The notes under the pieces: generated by a model | The model's database searches: none | What the model was told of the DNA's origin: nothing | The model's input: the letters and a program-made list of their open reading frames with translations, nothing else | In this document: piece by piece, positions 1 to 5,474 of the stretch | How the letters are laid out: the number at the start of each line of letters is the position of its first letter | Position numbering within the stretch: position 1 is the first letter of the stretch | Translations under genes and position numbers: made by a program | Assembly (NCBI GenBank): GCA_017420845.1 | Contig: JAFQOC010000205.1 | Span: forward strand, 1-7,778 | Reading direction: 5' to 3' | Source: Clostridia bacterium | GTDB lineage: Bacteria > Bacillota > Clostridia > Oscillospirales > CAG-272 | DNA length: 7,778 bases

Positions 1-319
1 CGAGGCCTTTTCCACCTTTGAATTTCATGTAGAACGGAAAAACATGCCCGAGGATACATGCAACGCCCGTGATGGCAAGGCTGTAGGCAAGCCCCGGAAA
101 CAACCGCCCGCAAAGCCATATGGCAAAAGCCGCCTTCGCTATATCAAACAAAGCGCATCCAATGCCGAGTACCTTCCCGAAGAGGATCAGCGCATTTGAG
201 GCTCCCGCGTTTCCTGAGCCCTTTTCCCGTATATCAAAGCCACGGAGCCTCGCGATGATGTATGACGGATTGATTGTTCCTGTTACATATCCGATTAAAA
301 GACAAAGCACGTATTTCAT
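1..319 (-). CDS. plsY: Acyl-phosphate:glycerol-3-phosphate acyltransferase PlsY, N-terminal 106 residues (cut by window edge)
   Basis: PlsY is a polytopic membrane enzyme that moves an acyl group from acyl-phosphate (made by PlsX) to sn-1 of glycerol-3-phosphate, giving lysophosphatidic acid, the first step of phospholipid synthesis. My translation starts MKYVLCLLIGYVTGTINPSY and shows two family motifs: the glycerol-phosphate loop GSGNAGASN (residues 34-42; the family usually has GSGNPGATN or similar) and the glycine-rich GHVFPFYMKFKGGKG (91-105). Hydrophobic helices lie at about 1-20, 50-75 and 78-96. The full family length is about 200 residues, so about half is present. The start is set by a GAGG box (plus-strand 328-331) 8 nt upstream. 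The ATG overlaps the kinase stop as ATGA, suggesting coupled translation. The link to a two-component system is unusual; whether this is the only PlsY of the cell or a paralogue cannot be seen here. Confidence 0.93.
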   Translation of the reverse strand, partial: MKYVLCLLIGYVTGTINPSYIIARLRGFDIREKGSGNAGASNALILFGKVLGIGCALFDIAKAAFAIWLCGRLFPGLAYSLAITGVACILGHVFPFYMKFKGGKGL

Positions 320-1419
320 GTATGATACCTCGTTGCTTTTTTAGGAAGTACAACGGTAAATGCGGTCATACCGTTACCGCTGTTTAGGCTGATCTTTCCA
401 TGATGCAGCTCCACAATGCTTTTCACAATGGCAAGCCCGATACCGTTGCCTTGCGTTGCGTGAGATTCATCGGCTTGGTAAAACTTTGCGAAGATCCTCT
501 CCTGCTTTTCGGGTGGAATCTCACTTCCGGTGTTGCTGACCTTCACGCAAAGATTTTCGCCCGCATCCATCACTTCAAGCTCGACGGTTCCGCATCGAGG
601 AACGAATTTCACGGCGTTATCAATGAGATTGATCCACACCTGCTTGAGCATTTCCTCATTTGCTTCGATCAGATATTCATCAAAGTCAAGCAGAAGATCA
701 ATGTTTTTGCTTGTCCACTTTTCCTCCAACAGAAGCACTGCGGCGCGTACCTGCTCAGACAGATTGAAGCGCGACACCCCCGTAAGAATGGTCTGGCTTT
801 CAATCTTTGTCAGAATCAATACGTTACTTGCCATATAGGAGAGGCGTAGGGATTCTTCTTTGATGGCGTGAGCATACTGGATGCGCTGCTCTTCGGTAAG
901 ATCGCCTGCTTCAAGCAGATTGGCAAGCCCTGTGATCGAAACAATGGGGGTTTTGAATTCGTGAGAAAAATTGTTGATAAAATCGTTGCGCAGCATCTCA
1001 GTATTCTCAAGCTCTGCCGCCATGGTATTAAAGCTTGCCGTAAGCTCCTTTACAGCAGGGTGTGCCGACATGGTATCGCCGAACTTCAGACGGGTCTTGA
1101 AGTCGCCCGCAGCCAAGCGATTCATTTTATTGATGATCTCGTTCACGGGCTTCAGCGGAAGTCTGCTGCTGAAAAAAACGCTTACGCCACCGATGATCAA
1201 GCTGATCAAGGACATAAACAAAATGACCTGACCCAATTGAAGCTCGCCGTTGATATCAACGATCACGCCCGCCTTTGTTAAGAGCCACAAGCCGAGAGCT
1301 GTCAGTCCAATGGCCGAAAGAAGAATGATGAATACGAATATGGACAGCGCAAGAGTCAAGGACATTCTTGACGTTTTTTCCTTGATTTTCTTTATGTTGA
1401 TCTGCCGTGCCATTTTCAT
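316..1419 (-). CDS. Membrane sensor histidine kinase with HAMP domain
   Basis: This is the sensor kinase of a two-component pair; it should autophosphorylate on histidine and pass phosphate to the regulator encoded just upstream. The 367 residues show: a basic N-terminus; transmembrane helix 1 at about 19-47; a very short outside loop (about 48-63); helix 2 at about 64-84; a HAMP linker at about 85-138; the HisKA H-box FSHEFKTP with the phospho-acceptor His153; the N-box NLIDNAVKF (264-272, Asn268); a G1-like SNTG (295-298) with Asn where many kinases have Asp, a common working variant; F-box IFAKFY (309-314); and G2 GNGIGLA (324-330). All catalytic boxes are present. The first ATG overlaps the regulator stop as ATGA, but the AAGG box is only about 2 nt from it and 8 nt from the ATG at 1413, so translation may start at residue 3 (MARQI). 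The tiny loop suggests a signal in or at the membrane. The ligand is unknown. Confidence 0.95.
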   Translation of the reverse strand: MKMARQINIKKIKEKTSRMSLTLALSIFVFIILLSAIGLTALGLWLLTKAGVIVDINGELQLGQVILFMSLISLIIGGVSVFFSSRLPLKPVNEIINKMNRLAAGDFKTRLKFGDTMSAHPAVKELTASFNTMAAELENTEMLRNDFINNFSHEFKTPIVSITGLANLLEAGDLTEEQRIQYAHAIKEESLRLSYMASNVLILTKIESQTILTGVSRFNLSEQVRAAVLLLEEKWTSKNIDLLLDFDEYLIEANEEMLKQVWINLIDNAVKFVPRCGTVELEVMDAGENLCVKVSNTGSEIPPEKQERIFAKFYQADESHATQGNGIGLAIVKSIVELHHGKISLNSGNGMTAFTVVLPKKATRYHT

Positions 1420-2090
1420 ACCTTTTTTACCGCCTTATATCCCAGTCCGCGAACCGATTCGATTTCAAATTCACTCCAACCCTCGAAACGCTTACGGAGT
1501 CTGCCAACGTGCACGGTAACGGTCTCCCATCCCGTCTCACTCTCTGCTCCCCATATTTCATCCATGAGCTGAATGCGGGTAAAGATTTTTCCGGGGTAGG
1601 AGAGGAGCTTATAGAGGAGCAAAAATTCTTTCTGTGGAAGCTCTTGCACCTCGTTGCCTCTGGTTACCGTCAACGAGTCATAATCAATGACGACGTCGCC
1701 TACAACGATCTTGCGCTCGTTTGCGATCTTCGCGCGGCGAAGAAGCGCCTTGATGCGATACAGAAACTCATCCTGATTGACGGGCTTGGTCATGTAATCG
1801 TCCGTACCGACGGCAAAGCCTTTGTTTTTATCCACGGGAAGCTGCTTGGCGGAAACCATCAGAATCGGGAGATTATTATCGCATAGGCGCAGAGTCTTGG
1901 TAAACTCATATCCGTCCATCCTGGGCATCATAATATCAAGCACCACAAGGTCGATATGCTCCGTATCCATAACTTCCAGCGCGTCCTCGCCGTTTCTTGC
2001 GACGGTTACGGTATATCCGTTATTTACCAGCACAGCCTCAAAATACATCCTCGTATTTTTGTCATCATCTACCACAAGAATATGGAACAT
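1416..2090 (-). CDS. OmpR/PhoB-family response regulator
   Basis: This is a DNA-binding response regulator, 224 residues, the normal length for the family. The receiver domain spans about 1-118: acidic pair Asp8/Asp9, phospho-acceptor Asp52 in VVLDIMMPRMDG, switch Ser80 and invariant Lys102 in the TKP motif. The C-terminal winged helix spans about 127-222, with the transactivation-loop/recognition-helix pattern ETVTVHVGRLRKR (189-201) and the wing RGLGYK (214-219). It should bind direct repeats as a dimer after phosphorylation by the kinase encoded next, whose ATG overlaps this stop codon. It is the first gene of a regulator-kinase-plsY unit. The start is chosen by the alignment of MFHILVVDDD with family N-termini; a modest GGTG box sits about 6 nt upstream. 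Targets are unknown; autoregulation is likely but is inference. Confidence 0.96.
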   Translation of the reverse strand: MFHILVVDDDKNTRMYFEAVLVNNGYTVTVARNGEDALEVMDTEHIDLVVLDIMMPRMDGYEFTKTLRLCDNNLPILMVSAKQLPVDKNKGFAVGTDDYMTKPVNQDEFLYRIKALLRRAKIANERKIVVGDVVIDYDSLTVTRGNEVQELPQKEFLLLYKLLSYPGKIFTRIQLMDEIWGAESETGWETVTVHVGRLRKRFEGWSEFEIESVRGLGYKAVKKV

Positions 2091-2131
2091 TATTTCACCG
2101 CTTTCTTAAGAGTTATCCATGCATAATAATC

Positions 2132-2137
2132 ATTATA
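2132..2137 (-). promoter_or_regulatory. Putative -10 box of the response regulator-kinase-plsY promoter
   Basis: Reading the minus strand, a perfect TATAAT lies in an AT-rich stretch, giving a transcription start near 2125 and a leader of about 35 nt before the regulator ATG. With a 17-nt spacer the -35 hexamer would be ATTACG (2155-2160), which matches TTGACA at only three positions, so an activator, perhaps the regulator itself, may be needed. The position right after the terminator of the upstream unit supports a separate transcription unit. Confidence 0.5.
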
Positions 2138-2180
2138 CGAGAAAATTCTACTTGCGTAATCTAAACCGAAAATAAACAAT

Positions 2181-2223
2181 ACGAAGAAATCAAATGGCTC
2201 ACAGACAAAATGCTTGTGAGCCA
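2181..2223 (-). terminator. Rho-independent terminator after the alcohol dehydrogenase gene
   Basis: A perfect 9-bp stem (TGGCTCACA at 2195-2203 pairing with TGTGAGCCA at 2215-2223) closes an 11-nt loop. On the minus strand it is followed by the T-rich run ATTTGATTTCTT. The hairpin lies about 85 nt past the dehydrogenase stop and just before the promoter of the regulator-kinase unit. The T-run is interrupted, so some read-through is possible. There is no T-run on the plus-strand side, so it acts in one direction only. Confidence 0.65.
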
Positions 2224-2308
2224 CGTGTATTTCAGAGGAGCCCCGTGTTTTTTCGAAACGGTCTTCAGGAGTATGGCGCGTGGGAGACGGGGGATTTTTT
2301 CGCGTGGA

Positions 2309-3457
2309 TTACCAGATCTTCTTATAGATCTCAATGATCTCGTCCTTGGTGGGGGTACGGGGGTTGGTGGCAGTGCATCCGTCGGCCAGGGCGGCGGTGG
2401 CCATGTCGTCCAGAGCGGCCAGATATTCGGTCTCGGTGAGCTTGGGGCAAGCTTCGGATACCTTGGCGGGGATGCCCATCTCGGCACTCAGGAAGTGGAG
2501 GTAGGAGATGAGGGCGCGGATGGTGGTGACCTCGTTCATGTTGCTTACACCCAGGATGCGGGCCAGATTGCAGTACTTGCGGACGCAGGAGGGGTACTCC
2601 TTTTGGGAGCGGCCCGCCAGGGTGACGCCGCTGTTGTACTCAATGATGTAGGGAAGCAGGATGGCGTTGGCACGGCCGTGGGGAATATGGAAGCGAGCGC
2701 CCAGCTGATGAGCCATGCCGTGATTCAGCCCCAGAGAGGCGGAATTGAAGGCCAGACCTGCCAGGCAGGAGGCAATGTGCATCTTTCTGCGGGCGTGGGT
2801 ATCGTCACAGCTGCTATAGGAGCGGATGAGGAACTGACCCGAGATCTCCACCGCCTTCTCGGCCAAGGCGCCCGAGAACTCGTTGTTGTCGGTGGAGACG
2901 TAGGCCTCGATGGCGTGGGTCATGACGTCCATACCCGTATCGGCGGTGACCGAGGCAGGGACGGATTTGACCAGCACCTCATCCAGAATGGCCTCGTCGG
3001 GGAGGAGCTCCTCGTCCACCAGGGGGTACTTACGTCCCTCGGCAGGGTTGGAAATAACCGCAAAGCGGGTGACCTCACTACCCGTGCCCGACGTGGTGGG
3101 AATGGCGATGAGGTGGGGAGCGTAGCTCTCGTCGAACTCCTTGGAGAACTTCTTCATGGCCTTGCCTGTATCAATGGCCGAGCCGCCGCCCACGCAAATG
3201 AGGCAGGGGGGCTTGGTTTTCATAATGGTGGCCACACCTGAGATGACCTTCTCCACGGGGGGATCGGGCACCACGTCGGTGAACAGCTCGTAGCCGATGC
3301 GAGCCTTGTCCAAGCGAGCGGTCAGCAGGGTGATCATGCCGCTGGAAACCACGAAGGGGTCCGCGATGATGAGGGCGCGGTCGTAGGGGAGCTGGGCCAG
3401 GCGGTCCAAGGCGTTTTCGCCGAAGTAGATCTCTGTATTAATATGAAAGTTTTTCAT
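2309..3457 (-). CDS. Iron-containing alcohol dehydrogenase, 1-propanol dehydrogenase (PduQ)-like
   Basis: This is a group III (Fe-dependent) NAD(P)H alcohol dehydrogenase that interconverts aldehydes and alcohols in the cytosol. It has 382 residues, normal for the family. The N-terminal nucleotide domain shows GGGS (90-93) and TTSGTGSE (121-128); the C-terminal all-helical domain carries the expected metal ligands Asp177 and His181 (TGMDVMTHA), His246 (GLNHGMAH) and His260 (IPHG), with His250 as the conserved extra histidine. The motifs around the ligands and GARFHIPHGRANAILLP resemble PduQ/EutG proteins and the dehydrogenase half of AdhE, from memory of those families. No microcompartment genes are visible, so a role in recycling NADH by reducing a short aldehyde is more likely than a Pdu role; the substrate is not known. 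It is the last gene of a three-gene unit, 23 nt after the regulator; an AAGG box lies 8 nt before the ATG. Confidence 0.92.
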   Translation of the reverse strand: MKNFHINTEIYFGENALDRLAQLPYDRALIIADPFVVSSGMITLLTARLDKARIGYELFTDVVPDPPVEKVISGVATIMKTKPPCLICVGGGSAIDTGKAMKKFSKEFDESYAPHLIAIPTTSGTGSEVTRFAVISNPAEGRKYPLVDEELLPDEAILDEVLVKSVPASVTADTGMDVMTHAIEAYVSTDNNEFSGALAEKAVEISGQFLIRSYSSCDDTHARRKMHIASCLAGLAFNSASLGLNHGMAHQLGARFHIPHGRANAILLPYIIEYNSGVTLAGRSQKEYPSCVRKYCNLARILGVSNMNEVTTIRALISYLHFLSAEMGIPAKVSEACPKLTETEYLAALDDMATAALADGCTATNPRTPTKDEIIEIYKKIW

Positions 3458-3480
3458 GATGTTTACCTTGCAGATGGGAT

Positions 3481-4041
3481 TCAGTCTTGGTTGTTGTCGA
3501 TGGCCTTGCGCGCCATGTGGAGGAGCTTTTCACGAAGCCAGGCGGGCTCAATGATGTGGACGCCCGAGCGGGCGGTGAGGATGGCACAGAGGAAGCGGTC
3601 AATGTTGTGGAACTCGCAAAGAAATTGCCCGCGGGCCTCCTCGGAGATGATGTAGGAGCGCATTTCCAGCACCGTCAGCTTATCGGTGATGCCCAGGGTG
3701 GCGGTATAGGGGATCTGACCCTGAATGATGACGCTGTCGGCCTCGGCGGAATCGTCCAGAATATCCCGCCCAAAGGGGTTGATGGGCAGGCGGGACAGGC
3801 CGCCGTCGTTTTCGTTCTTTACGGACACGGGAAGGGTGAAGGGCTTTACGTAGTGATACCCCATGACCCGACCGTCGTATTCGATGGGAGCGCCCAGCTG
3901 CTTTTTGAGAAAGTCAATATCCCTCTGGGCCTGACGGCGGGAGATATGAAACCGCTCGGCCAGGCGTGCGGCGTTGGGGTAGGTATTCCGTATCAGCTCC
4001 TCGTGTAGCCATTGGATACGGATATTGGCGGAAACACGCAT
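3481..4041 (-). CDS. Compact helix-turn-helix regulator, WYL-family-like ends without a visible WYL core
   Basis: This is a probable DNA-binding regulator of 186 residues. Residues 1-66 form an HTH_11/DeoR-type winged helix: helix-turn-helix at about 24-47 (AARLAERFHISRRQAQRDID) and a wing with GAPIEYDGRVMGYHYV at 50-65. The C-terminal part (about 120-182), ending HIIEPAWLREKLLHMARKAI, resembles the C-terminal extension of WYL regulators, in which a cylinder of beta strands and helices ends with EPxxLRExL. Full WYL regulators are usually about 300 residues; here the central ligand-binding WYL domain is replaced by a short, poorly conserved linker (about 66-115). It may be a naturally short family or a shrunken one; there is no frameshift scar. 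Its AAGGAG box overlaps the stop of the membrane-protein gene, and the dehydrogenase gene follows 23 nt later, so it probably controls this unit. Confidence 0.8.
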   Translation of the reverse strand: MRVSANIRIQWLHEELIRNTYPNAARLAERFHISRRQAQRDIDFLKKQLGAPIEYDGRVMGYHYVKPFTLPVSVKNENDGGLSRLPINPFGRDILDDSAEADSVIIQGQIPYTATLGITDKLTVLEMRSYIISEEARGQFLCEFHNIDRFLCAILTARSGVHIIEPAWLREKLLHMARKAIDNNQD

Positions 4042-4056
4042 AAGTCCGTTTCTCCT

Positions 4057-4893
4057 TTACTGGGCGGTGGAATCAGATTCGGTGGCGGAGGCCTGAGCCT
4101 CGGTGCTCTCGACAGGGAGGGGGAGGCAGGTGTACTGGAAAAGCAGGTAAAGACTATACAGACCCGCGGTCAGCAGGACGATGGCGTACATCAGGTGGAG
4201 GGGATGGCTCAGCACGCGGGCACCCGTGGCCACCAGCAGGGGAATGGCGGCGGTGAGACAGGTGTAGCCGGATATCCCGAAGAAGACCGAAGCCACACGG
4301 GGGAGAGGACGGCCAATGCGGAAACGAAGCTCGCCCAGCATGGCAACCATGAAACCCATCAGGCCGACCTGAAGGGATACCTTGACGGGACTGTTCATGG
4401 TGACGAAATGATCAAAGTAGAGATCCGCCACGGCGGTGATGCACCAAAAGACGGGTATGAAGCCCAGTAGGGACAGCCAATCGGGGTAACGGCCGTTCCT
4501 GGTGGCGGAGATCCCGTAGTAGAGGGCGGCGGGAATGCCCAGGAGAGCGGGGGCGAGAAGAATATTGCCCTTGGCAGGGGCGAAGCGGATCAGAACCACC
4601 GCCGAAAAGGCTGCCAGCCCCAGGGCCACAAGGATCGCGGAGGGGGCGCGGAGCTTTTGGTTCAGGGTGGAGGGAAGGGTATCCTTGGGAATCATCAGAG
4701 CGACGGCGATGAGAACCGCGGGGGTGATGAAATAGAGCCAGGTTGAGAGGGTGGTCAAAAAGCCCGGGTTCAGATAGCCCGTCGAGGAGTCGTAAGCGGT
4801 CAGAAAGCAAACCGTGCGGATGACCGCGCCCAACAACGTCAGGACAGCGGCGGCCATAAAACAGAGACGGGGCGCGAAACGGGAACGGTCCAT
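4057..4893 (-). CDS. Polytopic membrane protein of unknown function (8 predicted helices)
   Basis: I do not recognise this 278-residue protein. It has about eight hydrophobic segments (roughly 12-34, 45-68, 84-103, 110-130, 139-160, 172-192, 200-223 and 231-253), short loops and a polar, Ser/Thr/Glu-rich tail (about 259-278). It has no signal peptide, no nucleotide-binding motif and no obvious transporter signature. The reading frame is open back to 4989, but I choose the ATG at 4893 (MDRSRFAP): a TATAAT box at 4955-4960 places the transcript start near 4948, which excludes the ATG at 4989 and leaves almost no leader for the ATG at 4944; a GCAGG box lies 7 nt before 4893. It is the first gene of the unit with the HTH regulator (15-nt gap) and the alcohol dehydrogenase. 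It could be a transporter or sensor for the metabolite involved, but that is inference only. Confidence 0.75.
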   Translation of the reverse strand: MDRSRFAPRLCFMAAAVLTLLGAVIRTVCFLTAYDSSTGYLNPGFLTTLSTWLYFITPAVLIAVALMIPKDTLPSTLNQKLRAPSAILVALGLAAFSAVVLIRFAPAKGNILLAPALLGIPAALYYGISATRNGRYPDWLSLLGFIPVFWCITAVADLYFDHFVTMNSPVKVSLQVGLMGFMVAMLGELRFRIGRPLPRVASVFFGISGYTCLTAAIPLLVATGARVLSHPLHLMYAIVLLTAGLYSLYLLFQYTCLPLPVESTEAQASATESDSTAQ

Positions 4894-4954
4894 GGGGATG
4901 CCTGCCTTTTTCAAAATTTCGGATGCCGACGGATCGGCTCGCATACATAGACAT

Positions 4955-4960
4955 ATTATA
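4955..4960 (-). promoter_or_regulatory. Putative -10 box of the membrane protein-regulator-dehydrogenase unit
   Basis: On the minus strand TATAAT is perfect, and the expected start near 4948 gives a leader of about 55 nt to the ATG at 4893. No good -35 exists at 16-18 nt; GTTACA at 4981-4986 matches four of six but with a 20-nt spacer. A weak -35 beside a palindrome fits a regulated promoter. Confidence 0.5.
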
Positions 4961-4963
4961 CTA

Positions 4964-4973
4964 CACAATTGTG
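4964..4973. promoter_or_regulatory. Possible operator: 10-bp perfect palindrome CACAATTGTG
   Basis: The palindrome CACAATTGTG lies in the spacer region just upstream of the -10 box at 4955-4960 on the minus strand. A protein bound there would block RNA polymerase. The HTH regulator encoded in the same unit is the obvious candidate, but nothing in the sequence proves it. Ten-base palindromes arise by chance in AT-rich DNA, hence the low confidence. Confidence 0.3.
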
Positions 4974-5020
4974 AACAGAATGTAACCATTCGCCTCTTTT
5001 TCGGGGGATTTCTTCATTTT

Positions 5021-5036
5021 ATTTATATATATAAAT
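5021..5036. repeat. Perfect 16-bp AT palindrome between the divergent units
   Basis: ATTTATATATATAAAT reads the same on both strands and lies between the two divergent promoters. It may be an operator, a bend or just low-complexity DNA. It does not have a -35 partner on either strand that would make it a promoter. Confidence 0.35.
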
Positions 5037-5073
5037 GCGGTCGGTACGGGGGGAGACGGGCGAAGAGTGGATG

Positions 5074-5090
5074 TTGTGCAATATTTACAA
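5074..5090. promoter_or_regulatory. Weak Rex-like inverted repeat (speculative)
   Basis: TTGTGCAATATTTACAA is an imperfect inverted repeat (six of eight pairs) that looks like the TTGTGAA-N4-TTCACAA site of the redox repressor Rex but is one base short and has mismatches. It lies about 115 bp upstream of the -10 of the unit that ends with the alcohol dehydrogenase, a typical Rex target, and about 65 bp before the S10 promoter. The distance is long for a repressor site, so this is a hint only. Confidence 0.2.
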
Positions 5091-5135
5091 AAACGAGGCA
5101 GAAAAATCTCTGAATTTCATAATGGCGGGAAATGA

Positions 5136-5182
5136 GAAAATTTTCAAAAACTATTGATTTTTTTTTGGTTTTGTAGTATAAT
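5136..5182 (+). promoter_or_regulatory. Sigma-A-type promoter of the S10 ribosomal protein operon
   Basis: The -35 is TTGATT (5154-5159) and the -10 is a perfect TATAAT (5177-5182), separated by the optimal 17 nt. The stretch upstream (5136-5150) is A/T-tract-rich and contains the palindrome GAAAATTTTC, like an UP element that boosts stable ribosomal promoters. The start should be near 5189, leaving about 285 nt of leader before rpsJ. This is the best promoter in the window and fits the high demand for ribosomal proteins. Confidence 0.85.
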
Positions 5183-5188
5183 GTTCAG

Positions 5189-5474
5189 GCATGATGTGCG
5201 TAGAAGTGAGAGGTTGCTCTCGGGTGGATCCGACCCCGGGAGGGAATTTTCACGGAGCATGTCCGAAAATCGGGCGAAAACATGGATCAATGTCGTCCGC
5301 GCTCCCAGGAGCTCTGCGAACAAAGTCGGCGGGAATCGCCGTTTTTCTCGGGAGGGACAAGGAACACGCGGTACGGTGTTGAATTGGATCGCGCCCCAAT
5401 TTCCCAAATCGCGCGGCTCGGTTCTTACCATTATATAAGGGCCTGCGCGAAATTCGAAAAGGAGGCAAACAACA
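5189..5474 (+). ncRNA. Long structured 5' leader of the S10 operon, candidate cis-regulatory RNA
   Basis: This leader of about 285 nt has no supported gene. By eye it can form a series of hairpins: GAGAG/CTCTC (5208-5212, 5217-5221); GGGT/ACCC (5222-5225, 5233-5236); CATGTCCG (5258-5265) pairing with CGG (5271-5273) and ACATG (5280-5284) around a GCGAAA bulge; CGCGCTC (5298-5304) with GAGC (5309-5312) and GCG (5316-5318); a terminator-like hairpin (own entry); AACAC/GTGTT (5363-5367, 5376-5380); and AATTGG/CCAATT (5382-5387, 5396-5401). The nonamer CGGGAGGGA occurs twice (5237-5245, 5349-5357), and its GGGAG can pair with CTCCC at 5302-5306 from either side, a possible switch. The S10 operon of gamma-proteobacteria is controlled by L4 binding its leader; I infer similar feedback here but do not recognise this fold. 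It ends at the rpsJ AGGAGG box (5460-5465). Confidence 0.6.
5322..5346 (+). terminator. Terminator-like attenuator hairpin inside the S10 leader
   Basis: An all-GC stem, CGGCG (5327-5331) with CGCCG (5337-5341), closes the loop GGAAT and is followed directly by five T (5342-5346) then CTC. Three A at 5322-5324 can extend the stem into the T-run past a T-T mismatch. This is the layout of an intrinsic terminator, but it sits about 130 nt before rpsJ in its own leader, so it would act as an attenuator. A competing helix is possible: CCGAC (5230-5234) can pair with GTCGG (5325-5329) and would break the stem. The stem is short, so termination may be partial. Confidence 0.5.

Noticed and set aside
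295..298. Kinase G1 box with Asn instead of Asp as a sign of a dead kinase
   Set aside because: The SNTG form is common in working histidine kinases, and the H, N, F and G2 boxes are all intact.
2210..3241. 343-codon plus-strand open frame opposite the dehydrogenase gene
   Set aside because: It is the antisense shadow of a GC-rich gene whose product has all family motifs; the plus-strand protein is a low-complexity Gly/Val/Asp-rich sequence.
4894..4989. Upstream start (ATG at 4989) for the membrane protein
   Set aside because: The 32 extra residues would be encoded across the palindrome and the TATAAT box and would lie upstream of the predicted transcript start; the Cys-rich extension does not look like part of the protein.
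5191..5382. 63-codon open frame in the S10 leader starting with two ATG codons
   Set aside because: It has no ribosome site, the first ATG is only about 2 nt from the predicted transcript start, and the frame runs through the hairpins and the terminator-like element. The protein (Cys/Gly/Arg/Pro-rich) looks like translated non-coding DNA.
5432..5439. TATATA/TATAAG as a second promoter close to rpsJ
   Set aside because: The region 15-19 nt upstream is GC-rich (GCGCGG) and gives no -35; it more likely belongs to a weak hairpin (CTTA 5424-5427 / TAAG 5436-5439).
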